DNA from: Metabacillus arenae | GTDB lineage: Bacteria; Bacillota; Bacilli; Bacillales; Bacillaceae | Reading direction: 5' to 3' | Assembly: GCF_014773385.1 (NCBI RefSeq) | Contig: NZ_JACXAI010000020.1 | Coordinates: forward strand, 48,578-112,577 | DNA: 64,000 nucleotides | Shown: positions 48,735 to 58,429 of the stretch, in pieces | Layout: every line of letters starts with the position of its first letter | How positions within the stretch are numbered: the stretch's first letter is position 1 | Position numbers and translations under genes: made by a program | The notes under the pieces: generated by a model | Database searches by the model: none | What the model was told of the DNA's origin: nothing | Seen by the model: the letters and a program-made list of their open reading frames with translations, nothing else

Positions 48735-48915
48735 AATCTTCCCTCAGTGGGGGTTTTCCTCATCCCCCACTGAAGGTTAGATGTGAGCCACAGGATGTGG
48801 CGTGTTTTTGTCTGTGTTCCTTTTTCGGACCTTTACGGGCAGTTTATCTCCCACATTTCTTCATTGCTTCTTTACTGAAGTTGAAATGGGGGTTTTACTG
48901 CCCGTTATGAGTGGG
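48735..48915 (+). repeat. Structured palindromic element, copy B
   Basis: Three strong hairpins occur in order. CAGTGGGGG pairs with CCCCCACTG, and GCCACA pairs with TGTGGC around GGA. ACGGGCAGT pairs with ACTGCCCGT, enclosing CTCCCACATTTC against GAAATGGGGG. GTCTGTGTTCCTTTTTCGGAC lies between the second and third. The block order matches copy A at 21975. It occupies the gap between ypjA and qcrC together with other unexplained inverted-repeat sequence at 48530-48720. Confidence 0.65.
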
Positions 48916-48929
48916 ATAAACTATTCAAT

Positions 48930-48963
48930 ATTACAAAAAAGCTGACAAAATGTCAGCTTTTTA
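48930..48963 (-). terminator. Intrinsic terminator of qcrABC
   Basis: On the minus strand AAAAGCTGACA pairs with TGTCAGCTTTT, followed by TTG. It overlaps the qcrC stop codon. Confidence 0.88.
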
Positions 48964-49728
48964 TTTAGCAGTAACTTCTGAAATAAACTTCGAAAGAACG
49001 TCTAGTTCTTCATCTGTGCCTTTAAAGACTCCAGGAGGCATTTCTCCCTGCCCTTCCTTGGCAATTTTAGCTATATCCTCTGGAGGCAGACCATTATCAA
49101 CAAGAGATGGACCCGCAGCTCCTCCTTGCAGGTTATCACCATGGCATGAAATACATCCTTGTTCTTGGTAGAGTGCATAACCATCTGATTCTTTATCAAT
49201 TTCTGCTTCTGCCTGAATTTTCCCTTGCTCAGCAGCAGCTTCCCAGTCATGAGTCGCTACAGACTCCCAAGTCAAGAATATCGTTGAAGCTACAGCAAGC
49301 AGCATCATTCCTACTGCAACAGGCCGTTTTGCCGGTCTTCGATGTGGACCCCGGTCGAGCCACGGGGCCAGCATTAATGCTCCAAAAGCTAAACCCGGCA
49401 TAATAAATGCGCCTATTACAGTATACGGTCCTGCAGCAAACGTATATTTTAACAATTGGTATAAGAATAAGAAGTACCAGTCAGGCAATGGAATATATCC
49501 TGTATCAGTGGGATCTGCCACCCGCTCAAGCGGTGATGGATGGGCAACAGTTAAGCATAAATACCCGACCAAGAACACAGCCCCAACAAGCCATTCCTTT
49601 AGCAAGAAATTCGGCCAGAACGCCTCTGTTTTACCAGGATATTCCGAGTAATCTTTTGGAATATTCGGCTTTCTTTCTGCAGGAATACGTGAATCTCCTA
49701 CAAATTTCATTCCTTTTCCACGATGCAA
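48961..49728 (-). CDS. qcrC: Menaquinol:cytochrome c reductase, cytochrome b/c subunit
   Basis: A 255-residue fusion of a subunit IV-like membrane part (about 45-165) with a C-terminal cytochrome c domain carrying the haem motif CISCH and the Met ligand near GEMPPG. It is the terminal subunit of the bc complex that passes electrons from menaquinol to cytochrome c. The start is TTG with AAAGGAGGGG upstream; the protein begins MHRGKGMKFVGDSRIP, as in B. subtilis QcrC. Confidence 0.96.
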   Translation of the reverse strand: MHRGKGMKFVGDSRIPAERKPNIPKDYSEYPGKTEAFWPNFLLKEWLVGAVFLVGYLCLTVAHPSPLERVADPTDTGYIPLPDWYFLFLYQLLKYTFAAGPYTVIGAFIMPGLAFGALMLAPWLDRGPHRRPAKRPVAVGMMLLAVASTIFLTWESVATHDWEAAAEQGKIQAEAEIDKESDGYALYQEQGCISCHGDNLQGGAAGPSLVDNGLPPEDIAKIAKEGQGEMPPGVFKGTDEELDVLSKFISEVTAK

Positions 49729-49770
49729 TGAGTTCCCCTCCTTTTAGGTTTTCAGTTATTTACTGTAATT

Positions 49771-50445
49771 TTAAAGAGGTCCAGAAATACCTTGCTTGCG
49801 AATCATAAGGAAGTGAGCTCCCATTAAGCCAAACAGTGCAGCAGGTAAAAAGAACACGTGTATAGCAAAGAAACGAGTAAGCGTCTGCGCTCCTACAATT
49901 TCTGGGTGACCTGCTAATAGCGTTTTCACTTGGGTTCCTATTAATGGCGTAGCTTCTGCGATTTGCAGACCTACCTTTGTCGCAAATAAAGCTTTCATGT
50001 CCCATGGTAATAAATACCCTGTAAAACCTAAGCCTAACATGACGAAGAAAATAAGAACTCCCACAACCCAGTTTAATTCACGAGGTTTTTTATATGCACC
50101 TTGAAAGAAGACACGAAGAGTATGTAAAAACATCATGACGATGACAAGGCTTGCTCCCCAGTGGTGCATACCACGGACAATTTGTCCAAAAGCAACTTCA
50201 TTTTGCAAATAGTAAACAGATTCCCAAGCATTTTTAATGTCGGGTACATAGTACATTGTTAAAAACATACCAGATAGAACTTGAATGACCGTTACGAAAA
50301 ACGTTAATCCACCGAAGCAATATACAAAGGCGGAAAAATGATGAGCAGGGTTAACATGCTCAGGAACTTCGTGGTCTGCAATATCCCGCCAAAGCGGCGT
50401 AACGTCTAATCGTTCATCTACCCAGTCATAAATTTTATTAAGCAA
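49771..50445 (-). CDS. qcrB: Menaquinol:cytochrome c reductase, cytochrome b subunit
   Basis: A 224-residue cytochrome b6-type subunit with four membrane helices. The haem-ligating His pairs are in HHWGASLVIVMMFLHTLRVF and RFFAIHVFFLPA. The start is TTG with GAGGGGG 8 nt upstream, and qcrA ends 3 nt before it. Confidence 0.96.
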   Translation of the reverse strand: MLNKIYDWVDERLDVTPLWRDIADHEVPEHVNPAHHFSAFVYCFGGLTFFVTVIQVLSGMFLTMYYVPDIKNAWESVYYLQNEVAFGQIVRGMHHWGASLVIVMMFLHTLRVFFQGAYKKPRELNWVVGVLIFFVMLGLGFTGYLLPWDMKALFATKVGLQIAEATPLIGTQVKTLLAGHPEIVGAQTLTRFFAIHVFFLPAALFGLMGAHFLMIRKQGISGPL

Positions 50446-50448
50446 TTA

Positions 50449-50958
50449 TTACGCCCCCTCTCGTGGTTTTGCTTGACCTAAATACAAAGTTCCATCCTTA
50501 ACAGAATGCTCATAGCGATCTAGAGGTGCCAAAGGAGGTGTTCCCGGTACGTTTGTTCCATCCTTGTCATATAAACCATAATGACATGGACAGAAAAATT
50601 TGTTAGGATTCGACTTATCACTGTTCCAGTTAACTGTACATCCTAAATGCTTGCAAATTGGGGATAAAGCAACAATGTTGTCCCCTTCTTTGTAAACCCA
50701 TGCAGATCTTGATTCTTCGGATTCGTACCAAGCGTCCACTTGTTTAATTGTAAAATCTACTCTTGTTGGTTCTTCAGTTAGTTCATCTAACTTTACATCT
50801 ACTGGAACCATATCCTGTGCTGCAGCAGGCCGCAATACAGGATCCAAGGCAAATCGAACCATCGGCATTAGCATACCTGCAGCCATGAAACCGCCTACAC
50901 CAGTAAGCGTATAATTCAAAAATTGCCTTCTAGATACCCGATGTTTTTTCTCGCTCAT
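50449..50958 (-). CDS. qcrA: Rieske iron-sulfur subunit of menaquinol:cytochrome c reductase
   Basis: A 169-residue Rieske protein. A twin-arginine-like RRQFLNYTLTG start and one membrane helix (about 12-35) precede the 2Fe-2S domain, with ligands in CKHLGC and CPCHYGLYD. The start is ATG with GAGGGGGG upstream. First gene of qcrABC. Confidence 0.95.
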   Translation of the reverse strand: MSEKKHRVSRRQFLNYTLTGVGGFMAAGMLMPMVRFALDPVLRPAAAQDMVPVDVKLDELTEEPTRVDFTIKQVDAWYESEESRSAWVYKEGDNIVALSPICKHLGCTVNWNSDKSNPNKFFCPCHYGLYDKDGTNVPGTPPLAPLDRYEHSVKDGTLYLGQAKPREGA

Positions 50959-51100
50959 TAACTTCCCCCCTCTATCACAAAGCTACTACAGTCCAAATGG
51001 ACATATCATTACTTATAAAACTAGGACATTCTCATGATATATCAATCTTGTCTCAAAATCAATACGACTATTCCTTTGTATATCAAAAATGAAAGGGTTT

Positions 51101-51544
51101 TTATGACTTGCTCCAATATTGTAATAAAATGTTCAAAATTTGTTCGATTTGATCTTGAAAAAGGTTACCTTTTAGCTTTTCACTCAAATGCTCAAGGGGA
51201 ACAGCCGGAATCCATATCACACTTTTATCCTTGTCTTCTTTTAATTTTTCTTCACTTGTTAAAAACAATACATGTTTAAACTGATTTTCTAATTCTTTTT
51301 TCCACTCGATTAAACGATTCTCAATATGATCATCAGACTTTATGAATGTTAACGGAGGATATAGAAATATTCTACCAGTTAATTGTCTTTCCAGTTCCTG
51401 CGTAATTTGAGTTATAAATTCCCCTTTTGAAACAGTAGATTTTAATTCTCTGCTTCCAGTAACAGATAAGATTGGGATAATAACAGTGTCAATATACTCT
51501 TTTGATTGATTAAATACTTCCACGTCAGCTGCTGTCCATTTCAT
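51101..51544 (-). CDS. ypiF: YpiF family protein (DUF2487)
   Basis: A 147-residue cytoplasmic protein of the YpiF/DUF2487 family, beginning MKWTAADVEVFNQSKEYIDT. It is conserved upstream of qcrABC in Bacillus; function is unknown. The ATG at 51542-51544 has GAGGAG 9 nt upstream; the longer open frame starts before that site. Confidence 0.87.
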   Translation of the reverse strand: MKWTAADVEVFNQSKEYIDTVIIPILSVTGSRELKSTVSKGEFITQITQELERQLTGRIFLYPPLTFIKSDDHIENRLIEWKKELENQFKHVLFLTSEEKLKEDKDKSVIWIPAVPLEHLSEKLKGNLFQDQIEQILNILLQYWSKS

Positions 51545-51679
51545 TATACTCAACTCCTCAAATTTGAAGCTTCTCTCATTATATAGCACTAGTATCCAGG
51601 AGGTAAACGCTTAATATAAAATTTGATTACTATTTGATTGGTTAAACAAACCTTTTCATTTCAGATAATTCTCGTTTCA

Positions 51680-51716
51680 AAAAATAAAAAGAAGAAGCTC
51701 ATTTGGGGAGCTCCTT
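51680..51716 (-). terminator. Intrinsic terminator after the amylopullulanase gene
   Basis: On the minus strand AAGGAGCTC pairs with GAGCTTCTT around CCCAAAT, followed by CTTTTTATTTTTTG. It lies about 165 nt beyond the amylopullulanase stop, with a degenerate repeat-like stretch (about 51797-51872) in between. Confidence 0.72.
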
Positions 51717-51883
51717 TTAGTAATAATTAAAATACTTCCGTAATAAAATGGGTTATCATTGTCCACCCTTAGCGGACAGGACATCCAACTGAACAAGAAC
51801 GAAACGCCTTTGCCGATCAGAGCATAGCCTTTTAAAAAGATTATCCATGGCTGTTAAGGGCCTGGAGCTTTTCATTTTTATTT

Positions 51884-54800
51884 CTAGGATTTCAAAGAGT
51901 TTTTCCACTTCACATACAAAATTCTCCCAAAGAGCAGAAGGACAATCCCTGCCAAAAGATAGGTGTAGTTCTGCGTGGCTGTGATCGGGAGTCCAAAGCC
52001 GTTTACTTCAATCGATTCTCCCTCATTTGCTGTTCCTTGCTCTTTTGCGGACTGGTCATTTTCAACTTTATCATTTTTTCTATTGTCATCATTCTGGTTA
52101 TCATTTTTCCGACCGTCATTATTCTTTGGTGGTCCAGGTGTCATTTCTTTTTCTTTATCAGGTATTTCATCCGGGTCAGGAGCTTCAATATCGCTTGCTC
52201 TCACAAGGACAAAGGTGCCCCCCTCATGCCTTTCTGAAAGCTTTATCTTTATTTTGCTGTCTTTTTTCACTTTGTATTTTTTACCTGAATAGAGGTCAAC
52301 TAGTTTTGTCCCTTTATCATACGGGAGAGTTAGGTCAATATTTTTCTTCATATCAGTCATGTTAATTCCAACCGTAACTGTTTGATCACCATATGAGCGG
52401 CTGAAAACGGAATAGCCTTCTTCATCTCCACCTGCAAGGGTATCCCTGTCTCCTTTGGAGAAAACTTTAGAAAAGTCTTCCCTAATGTTCAAAAGAGTTT
52501 GATAATGCTCTAATAAATCATTGTCCTTAATTTTATCCCAAGGCATGTCGTAACGATTTTCGTTGAACTCGCCTTTATCCATATCACCAGCATGCTTGCC
52601 AGACTCACCTAGCTCTTCCCCGTAATATATCACTGGCTGACCTTTAGCAGTGATTTGCAAAGAAGCTGCAATCATTTGCTTACTGACATCTCCGTCAGCG
52701 TGAGCTAATAGAAATCCGTCTTCATCGTGACTGCTTAAAAATTGACCCATCGTTGCTGTATTCGATAGGAATCCGTTTCTAGATCGCATTTCGCTCTCTG
52801 CAGCTTCAATCTTCCCATCTATAAAATCCTTCGCGATTGATTTAAATCCGAAATCTAGCAGGGAATCCATTTGACCGCTGTCAAGATAACCTCCTGTATT
52901 GTTATAGGAGGCGCCATAGTTTTCCCCAATCATTTTAAAATCTGGCTTTATTTCTGTTAATTCATTTTTAAAAGCATTCCATGTAGTCTCTTCTACATGC
53001 TTGACAGTGTCAACTCGGAAATAATCGATTGTTTCACCATCTTCTGTTCTTACCTTTTCCAGCCATTCGGTCTGCCATTTGATCATTTGCTCCCGTACAT
53101 GCGGGTCTTCTGTTATAAGATCAGGTAAGCCGGCAACCTCCCCTTTTACGACATCGGTTCCGCCATCACGCAGCATTCCTTTAAACTGCTTCCGGTCTTC
53201 ATCTGTCGGAAAATTAGATATGCCTTTACCAATACTTGGATCATTTACTTTCAATCCATACCCTGTATGATTTAAAACGACATCGACCATGATTTTAATT
53301 CCCTTATCATGAGCTTTTGAAATTAGTTCTTTCATGTCTTCCTGATCGCCTAAATGTTCATCCATTTTCGTGAAATTTTTTGCCCAATAACCGTGGTAGC
53401 CATACTGATGGCCTTCATTATCATGTCTAAGATCCCAATCAATGTTGTCGACAATTGGCGTTATCCAAATTGTATTTATACCCAGCTCATCCAAATAGTC
53501 TAATTTTTCTGTAATTCCTTCAATATCGCCGCCATGGTATGTTTCAGGATGTGATGTATTATAATTTTCGCCATTCGGATTATTATTGGACGGGTCGCCA
53601 TCATAGAATCTGTCTGTTAGGAGGAAATAAATTCTTGCTTCATCCCAATCAAAATCCAGTTCACCAACTGCTTGCCTTGGCTTCACTTCCACCTTTGCTT
53701 CGTGTTCATGTTTGTTACCAAATTCGTCGACAATCGTTACCGGCAATACCTTCTCTCCAGAGGTTACATCATCTTCCACCGCAATAGATAATTTGTTTAA
53801 AAGAGGGTCAATTGCTACTTTGTCCGGGCCTCCTATTTCCTTTAAATCCACATACGTTTCCTTAATAGAAACTGGTTCTTTACTAAAAATACTAGTCGTG
53901 ATCACAGCATTTTCGTTAGAGCTGATTGCAGTTGGATACACCTGAGCAGTGACATCCAAATCAGGGATCTGATAAGTAAATTCTGATTTCCCATTTTCGT
54001 TCGTATTGTACGGATCTGTTACCTCGGTTGTTTGTCCATTCGTCGTTACTAAAAACGAATATTCGTGTGTTCCTTCCTCTATATCTTCTAATGTAAAAGT
54101 AAAATACTCATTTTCTGGTTCGTATGTCATGTCATATTTTTGGTTGTTAACTTTTACTTGTACCTTGTCTACCTGATCCATTTCATTTCTCTCATATAAT
54201 TCAGGATTTCTATAGAAAAATGTAACCTTACCATCTTGAAGAACCGGACCATTTACATTTGGTACAGTATGAAATTCTTTTTCTCCACTCTTTATAACAG
54301 CCTTTGTTATTGACTCATTAGGGTCAACTTCAATATATCTGTCTTCACCATATGGATCTTTGATCGCCGAATTCCAATCAGAACCTTTTCTTATAACAAA
54401 ACCAATTTGCGAGGCATCTGGTCCAATATCAAAAGTGGTTACGGCTCCTTGTTCTGTGATGTCGGTAAATCTTTTTTCCCCATCTTCAGCCCCAGTTTGC
54501 CATGTCCAAATATTCCAGTCCTCATAATTTTGGTCATCACGAACATAAGTAATTTGGACTTTTCTCTGCACATATTTTTTGACTTCTACTTGCTTTTCAG
54601 CAATTGCAGGGCCTGCTTTTGCAGTAATTGTTGTTTTACCTGGCTTTAGTCCCGTTACTACTCCGTTTGAATTGACAGATGCAACGTCTTTATTGGAAGA
54701 ATTCCAAATAATTTCTGGTGCAGGCATTTTCTGCTCATATTGATCTTTTACTGTTGGATGAAGCTGTACTGTCAACCCTTCAAAAACTGTATCTTGACCT

Positions 54801-57800
54801 GACAATGTGATAGAATCAGGGATTAGATTATCAACAGTCACTTCAATTGTAGAATGGATAGAACCTGCAGATGCTGTAATAACAGCTTTCCCCTTCGAAA
54901 TAGCAGTTACCTTCCCATTTTGACCAATTTTAGCTACTTGATCATTACTGGAGCTCCAATTAATTTGTTCAGATAAAATTGGATTGCCTTTTTGGTCTTT
55001 AATAATTCCCCTAATCATTCTTGTGTCTCCCGGGTTTAAAGCAATAGATGATGGCGAGACATCGATTGATGCAATCTCAGGTGTATATTTCTCTTCCACA
55101 TCATATAAAACCATCATTGAAAGTGGAGCGATTGTAACATGATCGCCATTCACTTCAGTTAGTTTTTCAACACCAGCCTTCTGCTCGTTTACGACAACAT
55201 TCCACTTTGCTGAGGACGGTAAGTTAACACTTCTCGATTCATTATTCCCATTAAAAATCACAACAATGTTTTTCCATGTGTCGTGGTTTGCATGATTTTT
55301 CAGTTGGTAAGCGACAATATTTCCGTCTTGTTTAAATATTTCAATATTTTTTTCAATCGCTTCTTTTGAGCTCATCCGAAAAGCGGGATGGGTTTTTCTT
55401 AGTTCAATTAGTCCTTTATAGTAGTCGAAAACAGGCTTAAAGTCCTTTTTGTCATTCCACCTTATTTGATTGACAGCATCCGGACTTTTATAACTGTTAT
55501 GATCACCGTATTTTGTCCTCAGGAATTCCTCACCTGCATGAATAAAAGGAATGCCTTGTGAGGTTAAAACGATTCCGTTAGAGAGGAGCGATCTTTTTAC
55601 GGTTTCATTTGCCATTACATTGTCCAGGTCAACGGCATGATGTGGAGTTGCAGCTTCCACTGCCTCCTCGACTGATCGATATCTGGCCGCATCTTCCCCT
55701 TGCAATACGCCGTCCTTTATATGGATAAACCCTTCTTCCTCCTCTAAGCCTTGAGTTTTAATCACTTTATCCCATAGATTTAGATTATCGTGAGCTGTTA
55801 CATAATTGATCGTTTCTAACGGACTATTTGTGAAATCTGTTATTGCACCCAAAATTCCTTTAACAAGGTCTGCTTCTTTTCCAGGCTCGCCTGTAGCAAA
55901 GCCTTTTGAAGCATCATCACTCCCCCCCTTTATCGCTCCTCGCAGATTATCGTTAAAAACTGCGAAGTTTTTATCTTTTTGCGAGCCTTTTAAGGTTTGC
56001 TCACTTTCAGGCAGAGGTGAACCACCGGCTTGCCATGGTTCTCCATAGATCAAAATGCTTGGATCTACTTCCTCATGTAATTCTTTTGTTATTTGTTCCA
56101 TTGTAGTAATATCAATTAAGCCCATTAAATCGAATCTGAATCCATCAACATTGTACTCCTCTGCCCAATATCTAACAGAATCTTTAATGAACTTTCTTAC
56201 CATCGGCCGCTCAGTTGCAATTTCATTTCCAACCCCCGAGCCGTTTGCCAAATCCCCTGTATCAGTTGTTCGATAAAAATAACCTGGGACAATTTTTTCA
56301 AACGGTCCATTTGGAACCTCAAACGAATGATTATACACGACATCCATGACCACTCTCATATCATGATCATGCATGGATTTAACCATTTCTTTGAACTCTT
56401 TGATCCGAGTGACCGGGTCTAAAGGATTCGTTGAATAGGATCCTTCAGGAACATTGTAATTTTGCGGGTCATAGCCCCAGTTAAACTTTGGATTTTTATT
56501 ATTTTCATCATCAACAGTTAATTCATTAACCGTTTTAAAATCATATGACGGCAAAAGGTGCACATGAGTGACTCCCAATTCCTGCAAATAGTCAATGCCT
56601 GACGGTTCACCGTTCACAGTCTTTTTTCCTGATTCTGTGAATGCTTTAAATTTACCCTTATGGTCTAATCCTGAATTTTCGTCCATTGAAAAATCCCTTA
56701 CATGAAGTTCATAAAGAACAGAATCGGTTGGATTCACCGTCACTGGTTTTTGATCTGATGGCCAATCGGCTGGATCTGTATTTGCTAAGTTAACAATAGC
56801 ACTTCTTTGTCCGTTTGCAGAAACTGCCCTTGAATAAGGGTCAACAGCATAATTGGTTGTACCGTCCGCAAATTCTAATTTGAACATATAATACTTTCCT
56901 TGATGGTCCCCATTTAGGTCTTGAGACCAAACCCCGTTGTCTGCACGTTTCATCGCCGTTTCTCTACCGCCTGTATGATCCTCTACCGTACCTGAGTTAA
57001 TATAAGTTCCTGCTTCATCGTATAGAGAAACATGTACATTAACAGCCGTTGGCGCCCAGATTTTAAATGAACTTTTTTCAGGAGAGTAGGTTAAACCAAG
57101 ATCATCAGCTTCATAAAAATATTTCTTGTTATCTAGTACCTTTCTCATCGTTACATTGGAAGGGGAAAATTGTTCACTTCGTACTTCATATAAGTTTCTA
57201 ACGTCAATTTTATCAGGTTCCAATACCGTTAATTGAACTTGATTTGACTTCGTCACTTTTGCTTCTGTTTTTATTTTTTGATTATTCGTTTGGTCAGTCA
57301 GAGAAAAAGTTGATAAATCATTTTCTTCTATTAGGTGAGTGGTTGTAAGAGTAATCCGGTTTTCTGAATCCATAAAGGCTGCTTGGATACGCGCGGATAG
57401 GTCAAAGTCATCTTTATTGTAATAAACTTCTTTTACACCTTCGATAATCCATACTTCCACTTTTGTTTTTCCTTCAGGCATTTGTATTGTTCTTGTCGCC
57501 TCTTGAGAAGACCAATCTCCTGGTCTGGTGATGACATTAATTTTATTCGTATTGAATTTATGGGTGCCTTGGACAAAGTTATCCTTTTTGTCCGTAAATT
57601 CGTATTCTTTGCCGTCTTTGTTGTCTTCCCAAATCCACATATCATATTTTTCTTGCATTCCATCATAACGGAAATAATTAATCGTATATTCATATAGGCT
57701 TTCTTCTACCTTGAACGTTTTCTCGATAGTAAAATCTTCATAATGGCCGATTATTGTAAATTCAGTTTCCTTTGCAACAGAATTGTCTAATGTCAATGTT

Positions 57801-58363
57801 TGACCTTCAATTTGAACTCCTTCGATCGTGTTCTTTAATGACCATTTTGGATCGACAGATGTTTTTTCTCCTTGTTCATCTATTAAACCTGCATCCAGTA
57901 TTATTTCTGTTCCTTTTTCAATTTCACTGGAATTAGACAGTGTAAGACCTGGTACAATGAGCTTGCTGTCATCTCCATATTCTCCTTGAATGATTTCATC
58001 ATTATGAGGGTCAAGTATCCATTCACCATCGACTATAAGTTTATAGGCGTATATGCCTGGTGAAATAGTTGTTGTAGCTTCCCATGTTTGATGATCTGTT
58101 TTTTTCATTTCTATCGCATTTTTTTCCCAATCTGTAAAAGCTCCTGCAACTCTAACGTGATTAGTTTTCTCTTTTCCTTGATAAAAAAAAGCAATTGACC
58201 CATCTTCATTTAGCTCAGGGTTATTCAACTGGGCTTCAGTTTGTTTGTCAGCTTGAATCGTTGCAGGTCCTGATGCTTGTCCGGCTTGCATAGAAAAAAC
58301 ATTTGCAAACATAGAGAAGATGAGCACAAAAACAAGCAGATACGATATCCCCCTTTTATTCAT
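51884..58363 (-). CDS. Cell-surface amylopullulanase with two GH13 domains
   Basis: A 2159-residue secreted enzyme. Signal peptide (about 1-31); CBM48-like domain (48-130); CBM41/PUD-like domain (about 225-310); pullulanase N and CBM48 region (about 320-530). The GH13 pullulanase (about 545-1090) has NWGYDPQNY, VVYNH, FRFDLMGL (Asp745), YGEPW (Glu775) and TAHDN. Two Big-2 domains (about 1098-1262) and a second CBM41-like domain (about 1265-1370) follow. A second GH13, alpha-amylase type (about 1570-2060), has VVLNH, FRVDTVKH (Asp1785), GENYG (Glu1814) and SSHDED. A hydrophilic linker, LPITA (2125-2129), a membrane helix and a basic tail suggest sortase anchoring. The ATG at 58361-58363 follows GGGGGAA. 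Predicted to hydrolyse alpha-1,6 and alpha-1,4 bonds of starch and pullulan. Confidence 0.93.
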   Translation of the reverse strand: MNKRGISYLLVFVLIFSMFANVFSMQAGQASGPATIQADKQTEAQLNNPELNEDGSIAFFYQGKEKTNHVRVAGAFTDWEKNAIEMKKTDHQTWEATTTISPGIYAYKLIVDGEWILDPHNDEIIQGEYGDDSKLIVPGLTLSNSSEIEKGTEIILDAGLIDEQGEKTSVDPKWSLKNTIEGVQIEGQTLTLDNSVAKETEFTIIGHYEDFTIEKTFKVEESLYEYTINYFRYDGMQEKYDMWIWEDNKDGKEYEFTDKKDNFVQGTHKFNTNKINVITRPGDWSSQEATRTIQMPEGKTKVEVWIIEGVKEVYYNKDDFDLSARIQAAFMDSENRITLTTTHLIEENDLSTFSLTDQTNNQKIKTEAKVTKSNQVQLTVLEPDKIDVRNLYEVRSEQFSPSNVTMRKVLDNKKYFYEADDLGLTYSPEKSSFKIWAPTAVNVHVSLYDEAGTYINSGTVEDHTGGRETAMKRADNGVWSQDLNGDHQGKYYMFKLEFADGTTNYAVDPYSRAVSANGQRSAIVNLANTDPADWPSDQKPVTVNPTDSVLYELHVRDFSMDENSGLDHKGKFKAFTESGKKTVNGEPSGIDYLQELGVTHVHLLPSYDFKTVNELTVDDENNKNPKFNWGYDPQNYNVPEGSYSTNPLDPVTRIKEFKEMVKSMHDHDMRVVMDVVYNHSFEVPNGPFEKIVPGYFYRTTDTGDLANGSGVGNEIATERPMVRKFIKDSVRYWAEEYNVDGFRFDLMGLIDITTMEQITKELHEEVDPSILIYGEPWQAGGSPLPESEQTLKGSQKDKNFAVFNDNLRGAIKGGSDDASKGFATGEPGKEADLVKGILGAITDFTNSPLETINYVTAHDNLNLWDKVIKTQGLEEEEGFIHIKDGVLQGEDAARYRSVEEAVEAATPHHAVDLDNVMANETVKRSLLSNGIVLTSQGIPFIHAGEEFLRTKYGDHNSYKSPDAVNQIRWNDKKDFKPVFDYYKGLIELRKTHPAFRMSSKEAIEKNIEIFKQDGNIVAYQLKNHANHDTWKNIVVIFNGNNESRSVNLPSSAKWNVVVNEQKAGVEKLTEVNGDHVTIAPLSMMVLYDVEEKYTPEIASIDVSPSSIALNPGDTRMIRGIIKDQKGNPILSEQINWSSSNDQVAKIGQNGKVTAISKGKAVITASAGSIHSTIEVTVDNLIPDSITLSGQDTVFEGLTVQLHPTVKDQYEQKMPAPEIIWNSSNKDVASVNSNGVVTGLKPGKTTITAKAGPAIAEKQVEVKKYVQRKVQITYVRDDQNYEDWNIWTWQTGAEDGEKRFTDITEQGAVTTFDIGPDASQIGFVIRKGSDWNSAIKDPYGEDRYIEVDPNESITKAVIKSGEKEFHTVPNVNGPVLQDGKVTFFYRNPELYERNEMDQVDKVQVKVNNQKYDMTYEPENEYFTFTLEDIEEGTHEYSFLVTTNGQTTEVTDPYNTNENGKSEFTYQIPDLDVTAQVYPTAISSNENAVITTSIFSKEPVSIKETYVDLKEIGGPDKVAIDPLLNKLSIAVEDDVTSGEKVLPVTIVDEFGNKHEHEAKVEVKPRQAVGELDFDWDEARIYFLLTDRFYDGDPSNNNPNGENYNTSHPETYHGGDIEGITEKLDYLDELGINTIWITPIVDNIDWDLRHDNEGHQYGYHGYWAKNFTKMDEHLGDQEDMKELISKAHDKGIKIMVDVVLNHTGYGLKVNDPSIGKGISNFPTDEDRKQFKGMLRDGGTDVVKGEVAGLPDLITEDPHVREQMIKWQTEWLEKVRTEDGETIDYFRVDTVKHVEETTWNAFKNELTEIKPDFKMIGENYGASYNNTGGYLDSGQMDSLLDFGFKSIAKDFIDGKIEAAESEMRSRNGFLSNTATMGQFLSSHDEDGFLLAHADGDVSKQMIAASLQITAKGQPVIYYGEELGESGKHAGDMDKGEFNENRYDMPWDKIKDNDLLEHYQTLLNIREDFSKVFSKGDRDTLAGGDEEGYSVFSRSYGDQTVTVGINMTDMKKNIDLTLPYDKGTKLVDLYSGKKYKVKKDSKIKIKLSERHEGGTFVLVRASDIEAPDPDEIPDKEKEMTPGPPKNNDGRKNDNQNDDNRKNDKVENDQSAKEQGTANEGESIEVNGFGLPITATQNYTYLLAGIVLLLFGRILYVKWKNSLKS

Positions 58364-58385
58364 AAATCTTTCCCCCTTATTTAAT

Positions 58386-58401
58386 TGCGAAATCGTTTGC
58401 A
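58386..58401 (-). promoter_or_regulatory. cre-like palindrome near the amylopullulanase start
   Basis: TGCGAAATCGTTTGCA is a near-perfect palindrome resembling the CcpA operator, though it departs from the consensus at two positions. It lies 23 nt upstream of the start codon. Confidence 0.55.
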
Positions 58402-58415
58402 CAAAAACCAAAAAA

Positions 58416-58429
58416 TGAAATCGGTTACA
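58416..58429 (-). promoter_or_regulatory. cre (CcpA) site upstream of amylopullulanase
   Basis: On the minus strand TGTAACCGATTTCA fits the cre consensus TGWAANCGNTNWCA at every position. A TATACA hexamer lies about 10 nt upstream with TTTTCA 17 nt further. The site would therefore be just downstream of transcription start, where CcpA blocks elongation. Confidence 0.75.

Noticed and set aside
51797..51872. Additional full copy of the dispersed repeat
   Set aside because: Only short matches (GAAC, GCCGATC, GGGCCTGGAGCT) remain; too diverged to list as a separate feature.
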